Shown here: piece after piece, positions 47,927 to 56,913 of the stretch
Numbering within the stretch: position 1 is the stretch's first letter
How the letters are laid out: every line of letters starts with the position of its first letter
Assembly: GCA_021324435.1 (NCBI GenBank)
Contig: JAJPIZ010000045.1
Location: 16,379 to 80,378, forward strand
Direction of reading: 5' to 3'
From: Anaerolineae bacterium
GTDB lineage: Bacteria > Chloroflexota > Anaerolineae > Anaerolineales > Villigracilaceae
Length of the DNA stretch: 64,000 nt
Translations under genes and position numbers: made by a program
Notes under the pieces: generated by a model
Seen by the model: the letters and a program-made list of their open reading frames with translations, nothing else
Told to the model about the DNA's origin: nothing
Database searches by the model: none

Positions 47927-49393
47927 TCAAGTCTCTTTTTGTTCGTAGGCGGGCAACACCACAAAGAATGAAGCGCCGTGATTGACCACCGACTCAACCC
48001 ACACACGTCCATGATGGCTGTCCACGATGGATTTGACAATGGCCAGCCCCAACCCCGTCCCTTTTGTATCATTCGTGACATTGCTGGCGCGGTAAAACTT
48101 GTCGAATATTTTGGACTGTTCTTCCCGCGGAATACCGGGACCGGTATCGGTCACTTCCAGAATGATTTGATTATCCTCGGCCAGTATAAGAACGCGAATC
48201 TCGCCGCCGTCCGGCGTATATTTGATCGCGTTGCCGATGAGATTATCAATCATCTGGCGGATGCGGATTGGATTGGCGCGCAGAGGCGGAAGGTCATTGG
48301 CTATATTTTGATATAGATGAATGTTTTTCTTTCGGATCAGAGACTCAAATAAACCCAGCGAATATTGCAGGACATCTTCCACTTGCACTAGTTCGCGGCG
48401 GGCATCGAAGCCTGCTTCGAGGCGGCCCAAGTCGAGCAGGTCATTGACCAGAGTGGTGATGCTTTGAACACTGCCCTTTACGCGATGAATAAATTCCTTC
48501 TGCTGTTCGTTGACCGGGCCAACGCGCTCGATCAGCTCGGCATAGCCGATCACGGCAGTCAGCGGGGAACGCAAATCGTGCGAGACGGTATGCACGAAAT
48601 CGTTCTTCATTTGATCGAGCCGTTTGAGATACGTAATGTCCTGCATGGTAATTGCCGAGCCGATCTTCGGAATAGGGGTATGTTGCGCATTGAACACACG
48701 GCCATCATCAAAATTAATTTCATAATACTTGACCGCGCTTCCCTCCGATTTGGCCAGCATAACATGCAAATCATCATTCGAAACCAGAGACTCGATTGGT
48801 TGACCGGCCAAGGCGGCGGTTTCCAACCCAAAAGCCGTGCAGGCCGCGCGGTTTATCAGAATGATCTTCTTTTGATCGTCCAGGACAATCACACCATCTT
48901 CAAGGTTGGCAATTATAGATTCGAGGCGCGTCTTCTCTGCTTCAGAGATGCTGGCTCGCTTTTCCAGTGAAGAGGTGGTGCGTTTGACTTCGCGGCGGAT
49001 CCAGTCGCCGAGGTGACCGGCGCGCGCCAAACTGCGTTTAACGGCATCCACTATCTCGTCCGTTTTTAGAGGCGGGTAGAGGTATCCGCTTAATCCGGCT
49101 TTCAAAACGGCTTTTATCGTGCCAGTCGTATCTTTTTCGGCAAACAGCAAAATGGGGAGTGTGGGAAATCGGTCGAGTTGTGCGGCGGCGACCTCGATCC
49201 CGTTCTCGCCGCCAAAAGTTTCACCGATCAACAAAAGGGATGGGGATGATTCGTCGAGTGCTTTAGCCAGGCCATTCTGTTCATGGACGATAGCCGTCTC
49301 GTAGTCAGCGGCGCGCAAGGCGCGTTCCATCAGGCGCAGAGCGGGCGACTCATCCAAAGCGAGCAGAATCAATTCGCGCTTTGACATCACCAT
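47927..49393 (-). CDS. Sensor histidine kinase with N-terminal pseudo-receiver and PAS domain
   Basis: A 488-residue protein. Residues 1-125 look like a receiver domain, but where the phospho-acceptor Asp should be the strand ends LLLIGETFGG, so it is probably inactive. A PAS domain follows (about 160-265), then HisKA with H272 (TVSHDLRSPLTAVIGY), and a full HATPase domain with NAIKYT, DTGPGIP and GTGLGLAIVK. It has no membrane helix, so it is cytoplasmic. Its gene touches the stop of the upstream regulator, which also has a degenerate receiver. The signal is unknown. Confidence 0.85.
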   Translation of the reverse strand: MVMSKRELILLALDESPALRLMERALRAADYETAIVHEQNGLAKALDESSPSLLLIGETFGGENGIEVAAAQLDRFPTLPILLFAEKDTTGTIKAVLKAGLSGYLYPPLKTDEIVDAVKRSLARAGHLGDWIRREVKRTTSSLEKRASISEAEKTRLESIIANLEDGVIVLDDQKKIILINRAACTAFGLETAALAGQPIESLVSNDDLHVMLAKSEGSAVKYYEINFDDGRVFNAQHTPIPKIGSAITMQDITYLKRLDQMKNDFVHTVSHDLRSPLTAVIGYAELIERVGPVNEQQKEFIHRVKGSVQSITTLVNDLLDLGRLEAGFDARRELVQVEDVLQYSLGLFESLIRKKNIHLYQNIANDLPPLRANPIRIRQMIDNLIGNAIKYTPDGGEIRVLILAEDNQIILEVTDTGPGIPREEQSKIFDKFYRASNVTNDTKGTGLGLAIVKSIVDSHHGRVWVESVVNHGASFFVVLPAYEQKET

Positions 49394-50560
49394 CTACTTT
49401 GCTTTGACCGCGTGCGGCTGAATTGTTTTCTCCGCGGCACGCGATAGTCTTTGCAGAGAGTTCTTAATGGTCTTCAATGCCTGTTCCTGTTCGGCCGTGA
49501 GCGGTCCCGGTTTGCCGGAGATCAATGCCTCAAGTGGATACATCGAGGCTTGCATCTCTTCACGAATCGACTCGCGCAAATTCTCAAGCACGGCATTGCG
49601 AGTTTTCTGGCTGATCTTGGCCGCGCCCGCCGTTTGTTCCACCACGCGGAACAACTGCGAGTTGACCAGCGAAATGGAAGCGAAATCCGCCACCGCTTCA
49701 AGCAGGGACTGAACTGCCTTGTCAATCTCACGGTCGGCCTTGCGCACGACGATCATCAGCCCAATCACTTCATTCTGAACCTTGAGAGGCAGAACCGCCG
49801 CCGATTTGCCCAGCGCGGCTACCTTGAATTTTTCGAGCGGCGCGCCATGAATAGTCAGCGACTCGCCCGAAAGCGCCACCAGTGAACTGATACCATCATC
49901 CAAAGGTTGATTCAATTTTTTCGCCCACCCTTCGGGCAGATTGCGATACGCCGTGAGCAAATAGTTTTTAGTTTTCTCGTCACGCAGCATCAGCCAGCCC
50001 ATGTCTGCTTCCGCGACTTGCAATGCGCCATCCAGAATTTGATCAAAGAGATGGCGCTGATCCGTGATGGAAATGACCGCCTTGCCAATCGCGAGGATAG
50101 TGTTCAACTCGCGCAGTTTTCGCTGAAGGTCCTGATGCGCGGCCTGCAATTGTTGATCCAGCTTCCGGCGTTCACGCGCTTCACGCGTCTGCTGGAGGGC
50201 GCGCTCCACCACACGAACCACCTCGGCATCACGCACCGGCCAGAAAAGCGCGTCTGCCGCGCCAAGACGAAAACTTTGGATCACGTTCTGTTCCTGTCCC
50301 TTTTCTGCCACGACGATCAGCGGCGCGCTGATTCCCTGCGAAATCAGCGCGGCCAGTAAATCCTTCCCGCTCAGTCCCGGCAGGCTTAGATTCGCAATGA
50401 TCAAATCGGGTGGAGTCTGGACCGCCTGCCTGATTGCCGACGCCGCGTCTGCAACGACAGATACGTTATACCCAAGCGGCGAAAGCGCCTGCCTGGCAAT
50501 CAAATCGCTGATATCCGGATCGCCTTCAACGACGAGAATCCGTTCACCGGTGGATGCCAT
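49394..50560 (-). CDS. Pseudo-receiver and GAF domain regulator
   Basis: A 388-residue protein. The N-terminal receiver-like domain keeps the start ILVVEGDPD, but the phospho-acceptor position reads PDLIIANLSLPG, with Asn57 in place of Asp. A coiled linker (residues 125-160) leads to a GAF domain around 165-320 (LNTILAIGKAVISITDQRHLFDQI, then LMIVVRKADREIDKAV). The C-terminus is helical. It starts 85 bases from the divergent glycosyltransferase start and its stop abuts the kinase start. No DNA-binding domain is seen. Confidence 0.82.
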   Translation of the reverse strand: MASTGERILVVEGDPDISDLIARQALSPLGYNVSVVADAASAIRQAVQTPPDLIIANLSLPGLSGKDLLAALISQGISAPLIVVAEKGQEQNVIQSFRLGAADALFWPVRDAEVVRVVERALQQTREARERRKLDQQLQAAHQDLQRKLRELNTILAIGKAVISITDQRHLFDQILDGALQVAEADMGWLMLRDEKTKNYLLTAYRNLPEGWAKKLNQPLDDGISSLVALSGESLTIHGAPLEKFKVAALGKSAAVLPLKVQNEVIGLMIVVRKADREIDKAVQSLLEAVADFASISLVNSQLFRVVEQTAGAAKISQKTRNAVLENLRESIREEMQASMYPLEALISGKPGPLTAEQEQALKTIKNSLQRLSRAAEKTIQPHAVKAK

Positions 50561-50656
50561 ATGTATGATTATGACCTCGAGTTATCCAAATCTGGATGAA
50601 TTCTAACGCAAAACCCCGCCGCGCCCAATGAGGTTCGATTACAATTGAACCGCAAA

Positions 50657-51637
50657 ATGTCTCCCCACGTTGATTTTCGACAGTACAGCGTTGCCGCCGT
50701 TATACCGGCCTACCGCGTCGAACGGGAAATTGAAGCCGTCATCGCCGGACTGCCTCCGTATTTGAAGCACATCATCGTGGTGGATGATGCTTCCCCCGAT
50801 CACACCGCGGACCTGGTAGCGGCCCTCGTTAAACGAGATCAGCGCCTCGTCCTCGTGCGACACGAGCGCAACCAAGGCGTGGGCGGCGCGATGGTCACCG
50901 GCTTTAGCAAGGCCCTTGAACTTGGTGCGCAAATCGTCATCAAAATTGACGGCGACGGGCAGATGGATACCAGCCACATTCCAGACTTGTTGATGCCGCT
51001 GATCCTCGGCAAAGCCGATTACGCCAAAGGCAACCGCTTCCGCGACTTTGCCGCACTGAGACAAATGCCGCTCATCCGCCGCGTGGGGAACATGGCGCTG
51101 GGCTTCCTCTCCAAAACCGCGACCGGTTACTGGAATCTCTTCGACCCAACCAATGGCTTCCTCGCCATCCGCGCCGAAACACTCGCACAATTACCGCTGG
51201 ATCAAATTGATCGCGGGTATTATTTCGAGACCTCCATGCTGGCAAATCTTTATCTACTCGGAGCGGTCGTGCAGGATGTACCCATGCCTGCGCGTTACAA
51301 GGGCGAGGTCTCGAGTCTCATGATTCATCGCGTGCTATTTGAGTTTCCGTTCAAGTTATTCGGCACACTTCTTCGCCGTGTTCTTCTCAAAAATTTCATT
51401 TACGATTTTTCGATGGGCAGTGTTTACATCCTCACCGGCCTGCCGCTCCTACTCTTTGGTCTGATCTTTGGCAGTTATAAATGGATTCAATACGCGCGTC
51501 TCGGCGTCGCCGCGCCAACCGGAACGGTGATCCTGCCAACGCTCTCCGTTTTGCTTGGCATCCAATTCCTTCTATCTGCCATCGAAATTGATCTGCGCTC
51601 CGTGCCGAAAGAACCGCTTTCACAACCCCTCGCGTGA
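50657..51637 (+). CDS. Family 2 glycosyltransferase (dolichyl-phosphate mannosyltransferase-like)
   Basis: About 326 residues from the ATG at 50657; an in-frame TTG lies four codons earlier. The GT-A fold motifs are VAAVIPAYRVEREIEAVIAGL, IIVVDDASPDHTADL, the DxD block IKIDGDGQMD and a later DPTNGFLAI. Two membrane helices form the C-terminus, as in polyprenyl-phosphate glycosyltransferases. It likely transfers a sugar to an undecaprenyl-type lipid. Nothing nearby names the pathway. A terminator overlaps its stop codon. Confidence 0.88.
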   Translation: MSPHVDFRQYSVAAVIPAYRVEREIEAVIAGLPPYLKHIIVVDDASPDHTADLVAALVKRDQRLVLVRHERNQGVGGAMVTGFSKALELGAQIVIKIDGDGQMDTSHIPDLLMPLILGKADYAKGNRFRDFAALRQMPLIRRVGNMALGFLSKTATGYWNLFDPTNGFLAIRAETLAQLPLDQIDRGYYFETSMLANLYLLGAVVQDVPMPARYKGEVSSLMIHRVLFEFPFKLFGTLLRRVLLKNFIYDFSMGSVYILTGLPLLLFGLIFGSYKWIQYARLGVAAPTGTVILPTLSVLLGIQFLLSAIEIDLRSVPKEPLSQPLA

Positions 51638-51650
51638 GGGGTTGTTTTTT
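51623..51650 (+). terminator. Terminator overlapping the glycosyltransferase stop
   Basis: CAACCCCTC and GAGGGGTTG pair across GCGT, followed by six T. The TGA stop (51635-51637) falls at the loop and right arm, so the terminator is built into the last codons. Confidence 0.8.
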
Positions 51651-51675
51651 AGTGTGGGGGTCGTATACTTGGCGC

Positions 51676-53892
51676 ATGGAGAGTCTGTCGTACATTCCCG
51701 GACTCCAACCCGCGGACCCCGGGCCGCTCTCGCGCTTCATCCCGCCGCTGGAAGAGGGGACGGTTTCCACCTGGCTTTCGCGTCGCGCCTTGACCGGAAA
51801 CTGGCTGCTCGACCCGTTCGGATTCTCCCCTCGGCTGGCGCTCGAATCGGCGCGGGCCGGGTACCGCGTACTGGTTACGGTCAACAATCCGGTCACGCGC
51901 TTCCTGCTCGAGATGGCGGCGCGGCCCCCAACCGAATCTGATTTCAAAGCCGCGCTGGCCGATCTGGCTGTCTCAAAAAAGGGGGAAGAACGACTCGAAA
52001 CTCATCTTCAATCTCTATATCTAACTCAATGTGAAAAATGTGGCCGTGAAACTCAGGCGCAATCTTTTTTGTGGCGCAAGGGCGCAGATGCTCCGTATGC
52101 GCGCATCTATGAATGCAAAGAGTGCGGCGATTCCGGCGAGCGAGTCGCCACACCCGAAGATATCGAGCGCGCCAAACGCATCGCCGCGACAGATGGCCTG
52201 CATCGTTCCCGCGCCTTCGAGCGCGTAGCCGCGCTGGATGATGATGACCGTGTCTATGCCGAGGAGGCCGTTCAACATTATCTGCCGCGGCCACTGTACG
52301 CGCTGACGACCATCATCAACCGCCTCGATAGTTTGAATCTCGCGCCCGAACGCCGCCGCGCGTTGAGCGCGTTGATCCTTGCCGCGTGCGACGCGGGCAA
52401 TACATTATGGGCTTATCCTGCTGAAAGACCGCGGCCCAAACAACTCAGCACGCCGAACCAATTCCGCGAGCATAACGTCTGGTTGCAACTGGAGCGTGGA
52501 CTCGGTTTGTGGGCGGAGACCGGCGCGGAGGTCCCGTGTGTGGCGTGGCCGAATAAACTTCCTGAAAGCGGCGGCATCTGCATCTATGAAGGCCGCCTCA
52601 AGGATTTGGCGCATGAAGTCAAAAAAGAGATTCCCATCGCGGCAGTGATCGGATCCGTGCCGCGACCCAATCAGGCATTTTGGACTCTCTCAGCGTTGTG
52701 GGCGGGCTGGCTGTGGGGACGCGAAGCCGTCGAGCCATACAAGATCGCATTGCGACGGCGGCGCTACGATTGGGCATGGAACGCGACCGCGTTGAACGCG
52801 ACCTTCGCGCATCTCTTTGAACTGTTGGCGCTTGGTACACCCTTCTTCGGGCTGCTTCCCGAACCGGAGCCTGCATTTCTAACTTCGGCATTGACTGCCG
52901 CCAGCGCGGCAGGCCTCGACTTGAAAGGCCTGGCCCTGCGAACCGAATTTGATCCGGTGCAAATTCTATGGGAGCGCGGCGAGCATCTCAAACGCGAAGC
53001 AGGCGAAGCAAGCGTTGATGCGGTGCGCGGAGCGATGGAATCTCATCTGAATGTGCGCGGCGAACCGGCCAGTTATTTGCATGTCCATGCCGCGGGATTG
53101 GTGTCGTTGAACGAGTCGCATGCGCTCAAACCCAGGGAAAAGGAATTTGACGCCGCGTTGCGCGCTACGCAATCTCTGCTTGAAAGCGCATTGAAAGAGG
53201 ACGAACGATTCGCACATTATTCGAGCGGCGAGAGCGTGGAAACAGGATTATGGGGGCTGAGAAAAAACGCCAGCGAAGAGTCGCTTGCTGATCGGGTGGA
53301 AATGGCGCTGGTCGCGTTTCTGCAAAAGAATCCGGATAGCATTTATCTTGAGATCGAAGACGATTTGTATCAGCGCTTTCCCGGTTTGTTGACGCCCTCC
53401 AAAGGAATCATTTATGCGGTGCTGAATTCATACGCAGAGAAAGAAGGCGCGAATTGGAAATTGCGCGCGGAAGACACTGCATCGGCGCGGCGCGAGGATT
53501 TGAAAACAATCAAAGGAATGCTGGAAAAAATCGGCCAGCGATTGAGTTACAAAACGCGCAAGCAGGATAAACTGTTGATTTGGGAGGAGAACGGAAAACC
53601 CGCGCATGTGTTTTATCTCCTGGCTTCCGCGCTGGTCGGACGGGCTATCGCGGAAAATCCCTACCCGCCAGAGCGGACGATTTTGGTCATTCCCGGCGGA
53701 CGCGCGGGACTGGTGGCGTACAAGGAAGAGCGCGACCCCGCGCTGGCAGAGCGGATGAAAGACTATCGTGTGATAAAGTATCGTTTTGTGCGCGCCCTCG
53801 CCGAGGTCCCGGTGATGACGCGGGAGACGTTCGAGGAACAGATCGCGAACGATCCGGTCGAGCAATCCAAGGGCCAGATGATGATGTTTTGA
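51676..53892 (+). CDS. Degenerate DNA methylase-like protein with zinc ribbon
   Basis: About 738 residues from the ATG at 51676. The start resembles SAM-dependent DNA methylases (LLDPFGFSPRLALESARAGYRVLV at 44-67, then TVNNP). A C-x2-C and C-x2-C zinc ribbon (C119, C122, C147, C150) follows. Where DUF1156-type methylases carry the catalytic D-P-P-Y, this one reads IGSVPRPNQAFWTLSALW (325-342), so motif IV seems lost. The long C-terminal half is helical and unrecognised. If the reading is right it may bind nucleic acid or SAM without methylating. No restriction genes are near. It may act as a regulator. Confidence 0.5.
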   Translation: MESLSYIPGLQPADPGPLSRFIPPLEEGTVSTWLSRRALTGNWLLDPFGFSPRLALESARAGYRVLVTVNNPVTRFLLEMAARPPTESDFKAALADLAVSKKGEERLETHLQSLYLTQCEKCGRETQAQSFLWRKGADAPYARIYECKECGDSGERVATPEDIERAKRIAATDGLHRSRAFERVAALDDDDRVYAEEAVQHYLPRPLYALTTIINRLDSLNLAPERRRALSALILAACDAGNTLWAYPAERPRPKQLSTPNQFREHNVWLQLERGLGLWAETGAEVPCVAWPNKLPESGGICIYEGRLKDLAHEVKKEIPIAAVIGSVPRPNQAFWTLSALWAGWLWGREAVEPYKIALRRRRYDWAWNATALNATFAHLFELLALGTPFFGLLPEPEPAFLTSALTAASAAGLDLKGLALRTEFDPVQILWERGEHLKREAGEASVDAVRGAMESHLNVRGEPASYLHVHAAGLVSLNESHALKPREKEFDAALRATQSLLESALKEDERFAHYSSGESVETGLWGLRKNASEESLADRVEMALVAFLQKNPDSIYLEIEDDLYQRFPGLLTPSKGIIYAVLNSYAEKEGANWKLRAEDTASARREDLKTIKGMLEKIGQRLSYKTRKQDKLLIWEENGKPAHVFYLLASALVGRAIAENPYPPERTILVIPGGRAGLVAYKEERDPALAERMKDYRVIKYRFVRALAEVPVMTRETFEEQIANDPVEQSKGQMMMF

Positions 53893-53925
53893 TTTATCCA
53901 TATTCGCAAGCCAAAGGAGATGGGA

Positions 53926-54948
53926 ATGAAGAAATTGTTTTATACAAGTTTGGTGATGGTCTTTTTGCTTTCTGCCTGCGCGGGTAGGGCAACCCCCACC
54001 GCGACCAAATCACCGGCCACAAAAACGCCCGCGACTCAACCTCCATCCACAAAAGTTCCAACCGCAATCGTCAACCCGCCCAATTGCACAGACTCCGCGG
54101 CGTTCGTCGCGGATGTGACTGTGCCGGATAACGCCAACCTCAAACAAGGCGAGAAGTTCAACAAAGTCTGGCGTGTGAAGAACACCGGCACTTGCACGTG
54201 GACCGCTCAATACACGTTGACTTTCTATGATGGCGATCAAATGAGCGCGCCGGATTCACTGCCGCTCGGCGTGACCAAGCCCGGCGATACCCTCGACATT
54301 GCAGTAGGCATGACCGCACCGGACAAAGACTCAATCTATCGCGCTGATTTCGAGATGCGGAACCCATCCGGCACAACCATGAAAATTGATCAGAACACAA
54401 AACTATGGGTCATCATCACGGTCGGAGGCGCGAGCGCAAGTTCAGGTTCCAGCGCGGGGACAGGAAGCGGATCGAACAGTTCGAGTGGCAGTGGCACAAC
54501 TTCGGCCACAGGTCCCGGGCTCGTCACCTCGACGTGCGCGTTCAAGGTTGATCAAGCCAAAGTAAATGACGCGGTCGCGGCCATCAATGCGTATCGCGCA
54601 CAAAACGGATTGCCGTCATACACGGTCAACCCGGACCTCGTCACTGCCGCGCAAGCCCATGCCGCGGACATGGCCTGCCACAATCTCTTCGTTCACACCG
54701 GCTCGAATGGTTCCACTCCCACTTCACGCGTCGCGTCCACCGGCTATGTCGCGTCCGCGGTGACCGAAAATGTTTACGGGAGTTTTCCTCCGCTCACGGG
54801 TCAGGGTGTGGTGACCTGGTGGGCCACCGATCAGACCGATGTTCGTCACAATGAAAATCTCATCAGCACAAAATACACCGAGATCGGCATGGGCTATGCC
54901 TTCTTCAACAATTTTGGATATTACGTGGTAGACTTCGCAACGCCGTAA
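53926..54948 (+). CDS. Secreted lipoprotein with NBR1-like and CAP domains (copy 1)
   Basis: A 340-residue protein from the ATG at 53926 (AAAGGAG at six bases), with a lipoprotein signal ending L-S-A-C (Cys18). A Thr/Pro-rich linker leads to an immunoglobulin-like NBR1-type domain (FVADVTVPDNANLKQGEKF, KVWRVKNTGTCTWTAQYTL). After a Gly/Ser linker comes a C-terminal CAP domain (AINAYRAQNGLPSYTV, ending YVVDFATP). CAP proteins bind lipids or act as proteases or toxins; the function here is unknown. The next gene is a paralogue of the same plan. Confidence 0.85.
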   Translation: MKKLFYTSLVMVFLLSACAGRATPTATKSPATKTPATQPPSTKVPTAIVNPPNCTDSAAFVADVTVPDNANLKQGEKFNKVWRVKNTGTCTWTAQYTLTFYDGDQMSAPDSLPLGVTKPGDTLDIAVGMTAPDKDSIYRADFEMRNPSGTTMKIDQNTKLWVIITVGGASASSGSSAGTGSGSNSSSGSGTTSATGPGLVTSTCAFKVDQAKVNDAVAAINAYRAQNGLPSYTVNPDLVTAAQAHAADMACHNLFVHTGSNGSTPTSRVASTGYVASAVTENVYGSFPPLTGQGVVTWWATDQTDVRHNENLISTKYTEIGMGYAFFNNFGYYVVDFATP

Positions 54949-54964
54949 CTTGAGAACCAAATGC

Positions 54965-54995
54965 AAAGGCCGGCGGCGACTCGTCGGCCTTTTTG
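54965..54995 (+). terminator. Terminator between the two CAP lipoprotein genes
   Basis: AAAGGCCG and CGGCCTTT pair, followed by TTGTTTT, 16 bases after the first stop. The two genes can therefore be transcribed separately. Confidence 0.7.
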
Positions 54996-55010
54996 TTTTA
55001 GAATCGTGCC

Positions 55011-56030
55011 ATGCAAAAATTTCTTTTGACCATTTCTATCATGACATTGGGCCTGACCTCGTGCATCACCATCTCGACGCCTGCACCGGCCAACTCCACG
55101 CCTCTTTTCGTGACCGCAACCCTGCCGCCGACAAAAACGCCTGCGACTACGCCGATCACGCCCTCGGCTACCATCGTCCCGACAATTTCCACTTCGTCCG
55201 CAGGTTGCAAAGACAAAGCCATCCTCGTCCAGGATGTGACTATCGCGGATGGGACCAACATCGCGCGCGGAGCCAAATTCACCAAGACCTGGCAATTCCA
55301 AAACACAGGTACCTGCTCGTGGATTGGTTACACCATCGCTTTCGTCTCCGGCGACCAAATGGGCGCACCCGATTCGAGTCCCATTCCGCAGACCGCGCCC
55401 AAGTCAACGGTGGATGTTTCCGTGGATTTGGTCGCGCCCACAGCAGATGGAACTTACACCGGTTTCTTTGAACTGAGAAACGCGAGCGGCAAACCGCTCA
55501 ACATCGGCATCGAGAAAACATTCTGGGTGAAGATCACGGTTGGGGTTGTCAGCACCCCGACCACAGGTCCGGTTGGAACGCCCTCAGGCGGCACGCCCGC
55601 GACTCAGCCCAAGGGCCCGGCCAGTTGCAAATATCTCGGCAGTTCATCCTATCCGGGTGAAATCGCAAACCTGATCAATCAGGCGCGCAAACAAGCCGGG
55701 CTCGCCGCGTTGACAATCAACACACAATTATCTGCCTCCGCGCAGGGGCACAGTATTGACATGGCCTGTTTCAGTTTACTGAGTCATACGGGCTCCAATG
55801 GCTCGACGCCTTACCAACGCGTCATCGCCGCAGGTTATGATGGCACATATCGTCAGGAGATCATCTATGCCGGGGGCTATCCACAAGACGCGTTCAACTG
55901 GTGGATGAACGATCAAATTCACAAGAATGCCATCCTCGATCCCAACGCGACCGAAATGGGAATCGGCTATGCTTATGTTTCAGACAGCGCGTATGGGGGT
56001 TACTTCACTGTTGATTTTGGGAGCAGATAA
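55011..56030 (+). CDS. Secreted lipoprotein with NBR1-like and CAP domains (copy 2)
   Basis: A 339-residue paralogue with the same plan: lipoprotein signal ending L-T-S-C (Cys18), a Thr/Pro linker, NBR1-like domain (ILVQDVTIADGTNIARGAKF, TWQFQNTGTCSWIGYTIAF), a Thr/Pro-rich linker and a CAP domain (LINQARKQAGLAALTI, SHTGSNGSTPYQRVI). Divergence in the linkers suggests an old tandem duplication. In place of the usual His set, CAP residues appear as GHSIDMACFSLLSHTGSNG. Exported and lipid-anchored; role unknown. Confidence 0.85.
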   Translation: MQKFLLTISIMTLGLTSCITISTPAPANSTPLFVTATLPPTKTPATTPITPSATIVPTISTSSAGCKDKAILVQDVTIADGTNIARGAKFTKTWQFQNTGTCSWIGYTIAFVSGDQMGAPDSSPIPQTAPKSTVDVSVDLVAPTADGTYTGFFELRNASGKPLNIGIEKTFWVKITVGVVSTPTTGPVGTPSGGTPATQPKGPASCKYLGSSSYPGEIANLINQARKQAGLAALTINTQLSASAQGHSIDMACFSLLSHTGSNGSTPYQRVIAAGYDGTYRQEIIYAGGYPQDAFNWWMNDQIHKNAILDPNATEMGIGYAYVSDSAYGGYFTVDFGSR

Positions 56031-56036
56031 ACAAAT

Positions 56037-56066
56037 GGCGGAGCAATTGCTCCGCCGTTGTTTTTT
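56037..56066 (+). terminator. Strong terminator after the second CAP gene
   Basis: GGCGGAGCAA and TTGCTCCGCC form a continuous palindrome, followed by GTTG and six T. It clearly ends the CAP gene transcript. Confidence 0.9.
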
Positions 56067-56088
56067 ACGCGCTGGTTGAAATATGTTT

Positions 56089-56223
56089 TTAGGCGTGGAC
56101 CAGCTCTGTCTCAGCTTTGGCGTTGAGATTCTCAAGCATGGATTCGACATCATGCTCGGCGGCTTTGAACAATTCATCTTGTGAGCGGCCTATGAGATGC
56201 GGTTTATGGAGTATAACGATGAC
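56089..56223 (-). pseudogene. Possible C-terminal gene remnant
   Basis: A 44-codon open stretch on the minus strand ends in TAA at 56089 and reads like a protein end: HKPHLIGRSQDELFKAAEH followed by Glu- and Asn-rich helical residues. It has no upstream start, being cut off by an in-frame TAG at 56224-56226, though an adjacent frame (VDLVVGEYRIG) could join by a frameshift. It lies between the CAP terminator and dinB. The parent family is not recognised. Confidence 0.3.
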
Positions 56224-56303
56224 CTATCCGATACTCTCCCACCACCAGATCAACTCTAAAGTTTTTCTGATTTTTCAAGGATGAAGAAGGTTAAATCCAC
56301 AGA

Positions 56304-56861
56304 TTACGCAGATTCTACTCTGGATAAACGCCGCATGGCGACGATTTGCTTCAGGTGATCTACTTCGTGAGCAAGCAAAAGCAACATCCATGTGCGGTAG
56401 TTGCAGATACCGAAAAATTCGTTGACCTCGGTCCGCTTTGGGTCATGATCGTGACGCGTGCCTTCGATTGCCGTGGTGACCTGCTCGGTGGCAAAGACCA
56501 TCCGTTTGCGCAAATCCTCGGCAGGGATTCCAATCTTGGCGCCCTCGCCGAAGCCGCGCGCCGCTTCAATGATGTGCGGCATACTGCTCGTAGAAATGTC
56601 GAGCAATTTGTTAATGTAATAACCCTGCGAATAAATCAAGTGCGTGATGCTCTCGCTGACCGACCAGAATGGATGCGATGGCGCGGCAAATGCGACCTGC
56701 GCATCAGTCATGCCGACCAGAGTCTCTTCGACGCGTTTGCGCATCCCGTAAAACGTCTCGACGAATTCATCCAGCGAATGCTGGCTGGAGGCTTCGAGCC
56801 AGGTGATTTTGCGTGTGAAAGCTGAGTTGATAAGCGGGTTGAGGACTTCGGATGTGAGCAT
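56304..56861 (-). CDS. DinB-family protein
   Basis: A 185-residue four-helix protein with the DinB metal-site pattern: WSVSESITHLIYSQG around residue 68 and LLLAHEVDHLKQI near 170, giving the usual His residues. Such proteins act as thiol-dependent metalloenzymes in bacteria, often with unknown substrates. Not related to DNA polymerase IV. It is 52 bases from the GH17-like gene on the same strand, so co-transcription is possible. Confidence 0.85.
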   Translation of the reverse strand: MLTSEVLNPLINSAFTRKITWLEASSQHSLDEFVETFYGMRKRVEETLVGMTDAQVAFAAPSHPFWSVSESITHLIYSQGYYINKLLDISTSSMPHIIEAARGFGEGAKIGIPAEDLRKRMVFATEQVTTAIEGTRHDHDPKRTEVNEFFGICNYRTWMLLLLAHEVDHLKQIVAMRRLSRVESA

Positions 56862-56913
56862 AATGAGCGGATTTTACACGATAAACGATGAGCGACAAGG
56901 AAGCTCTTGAAAA

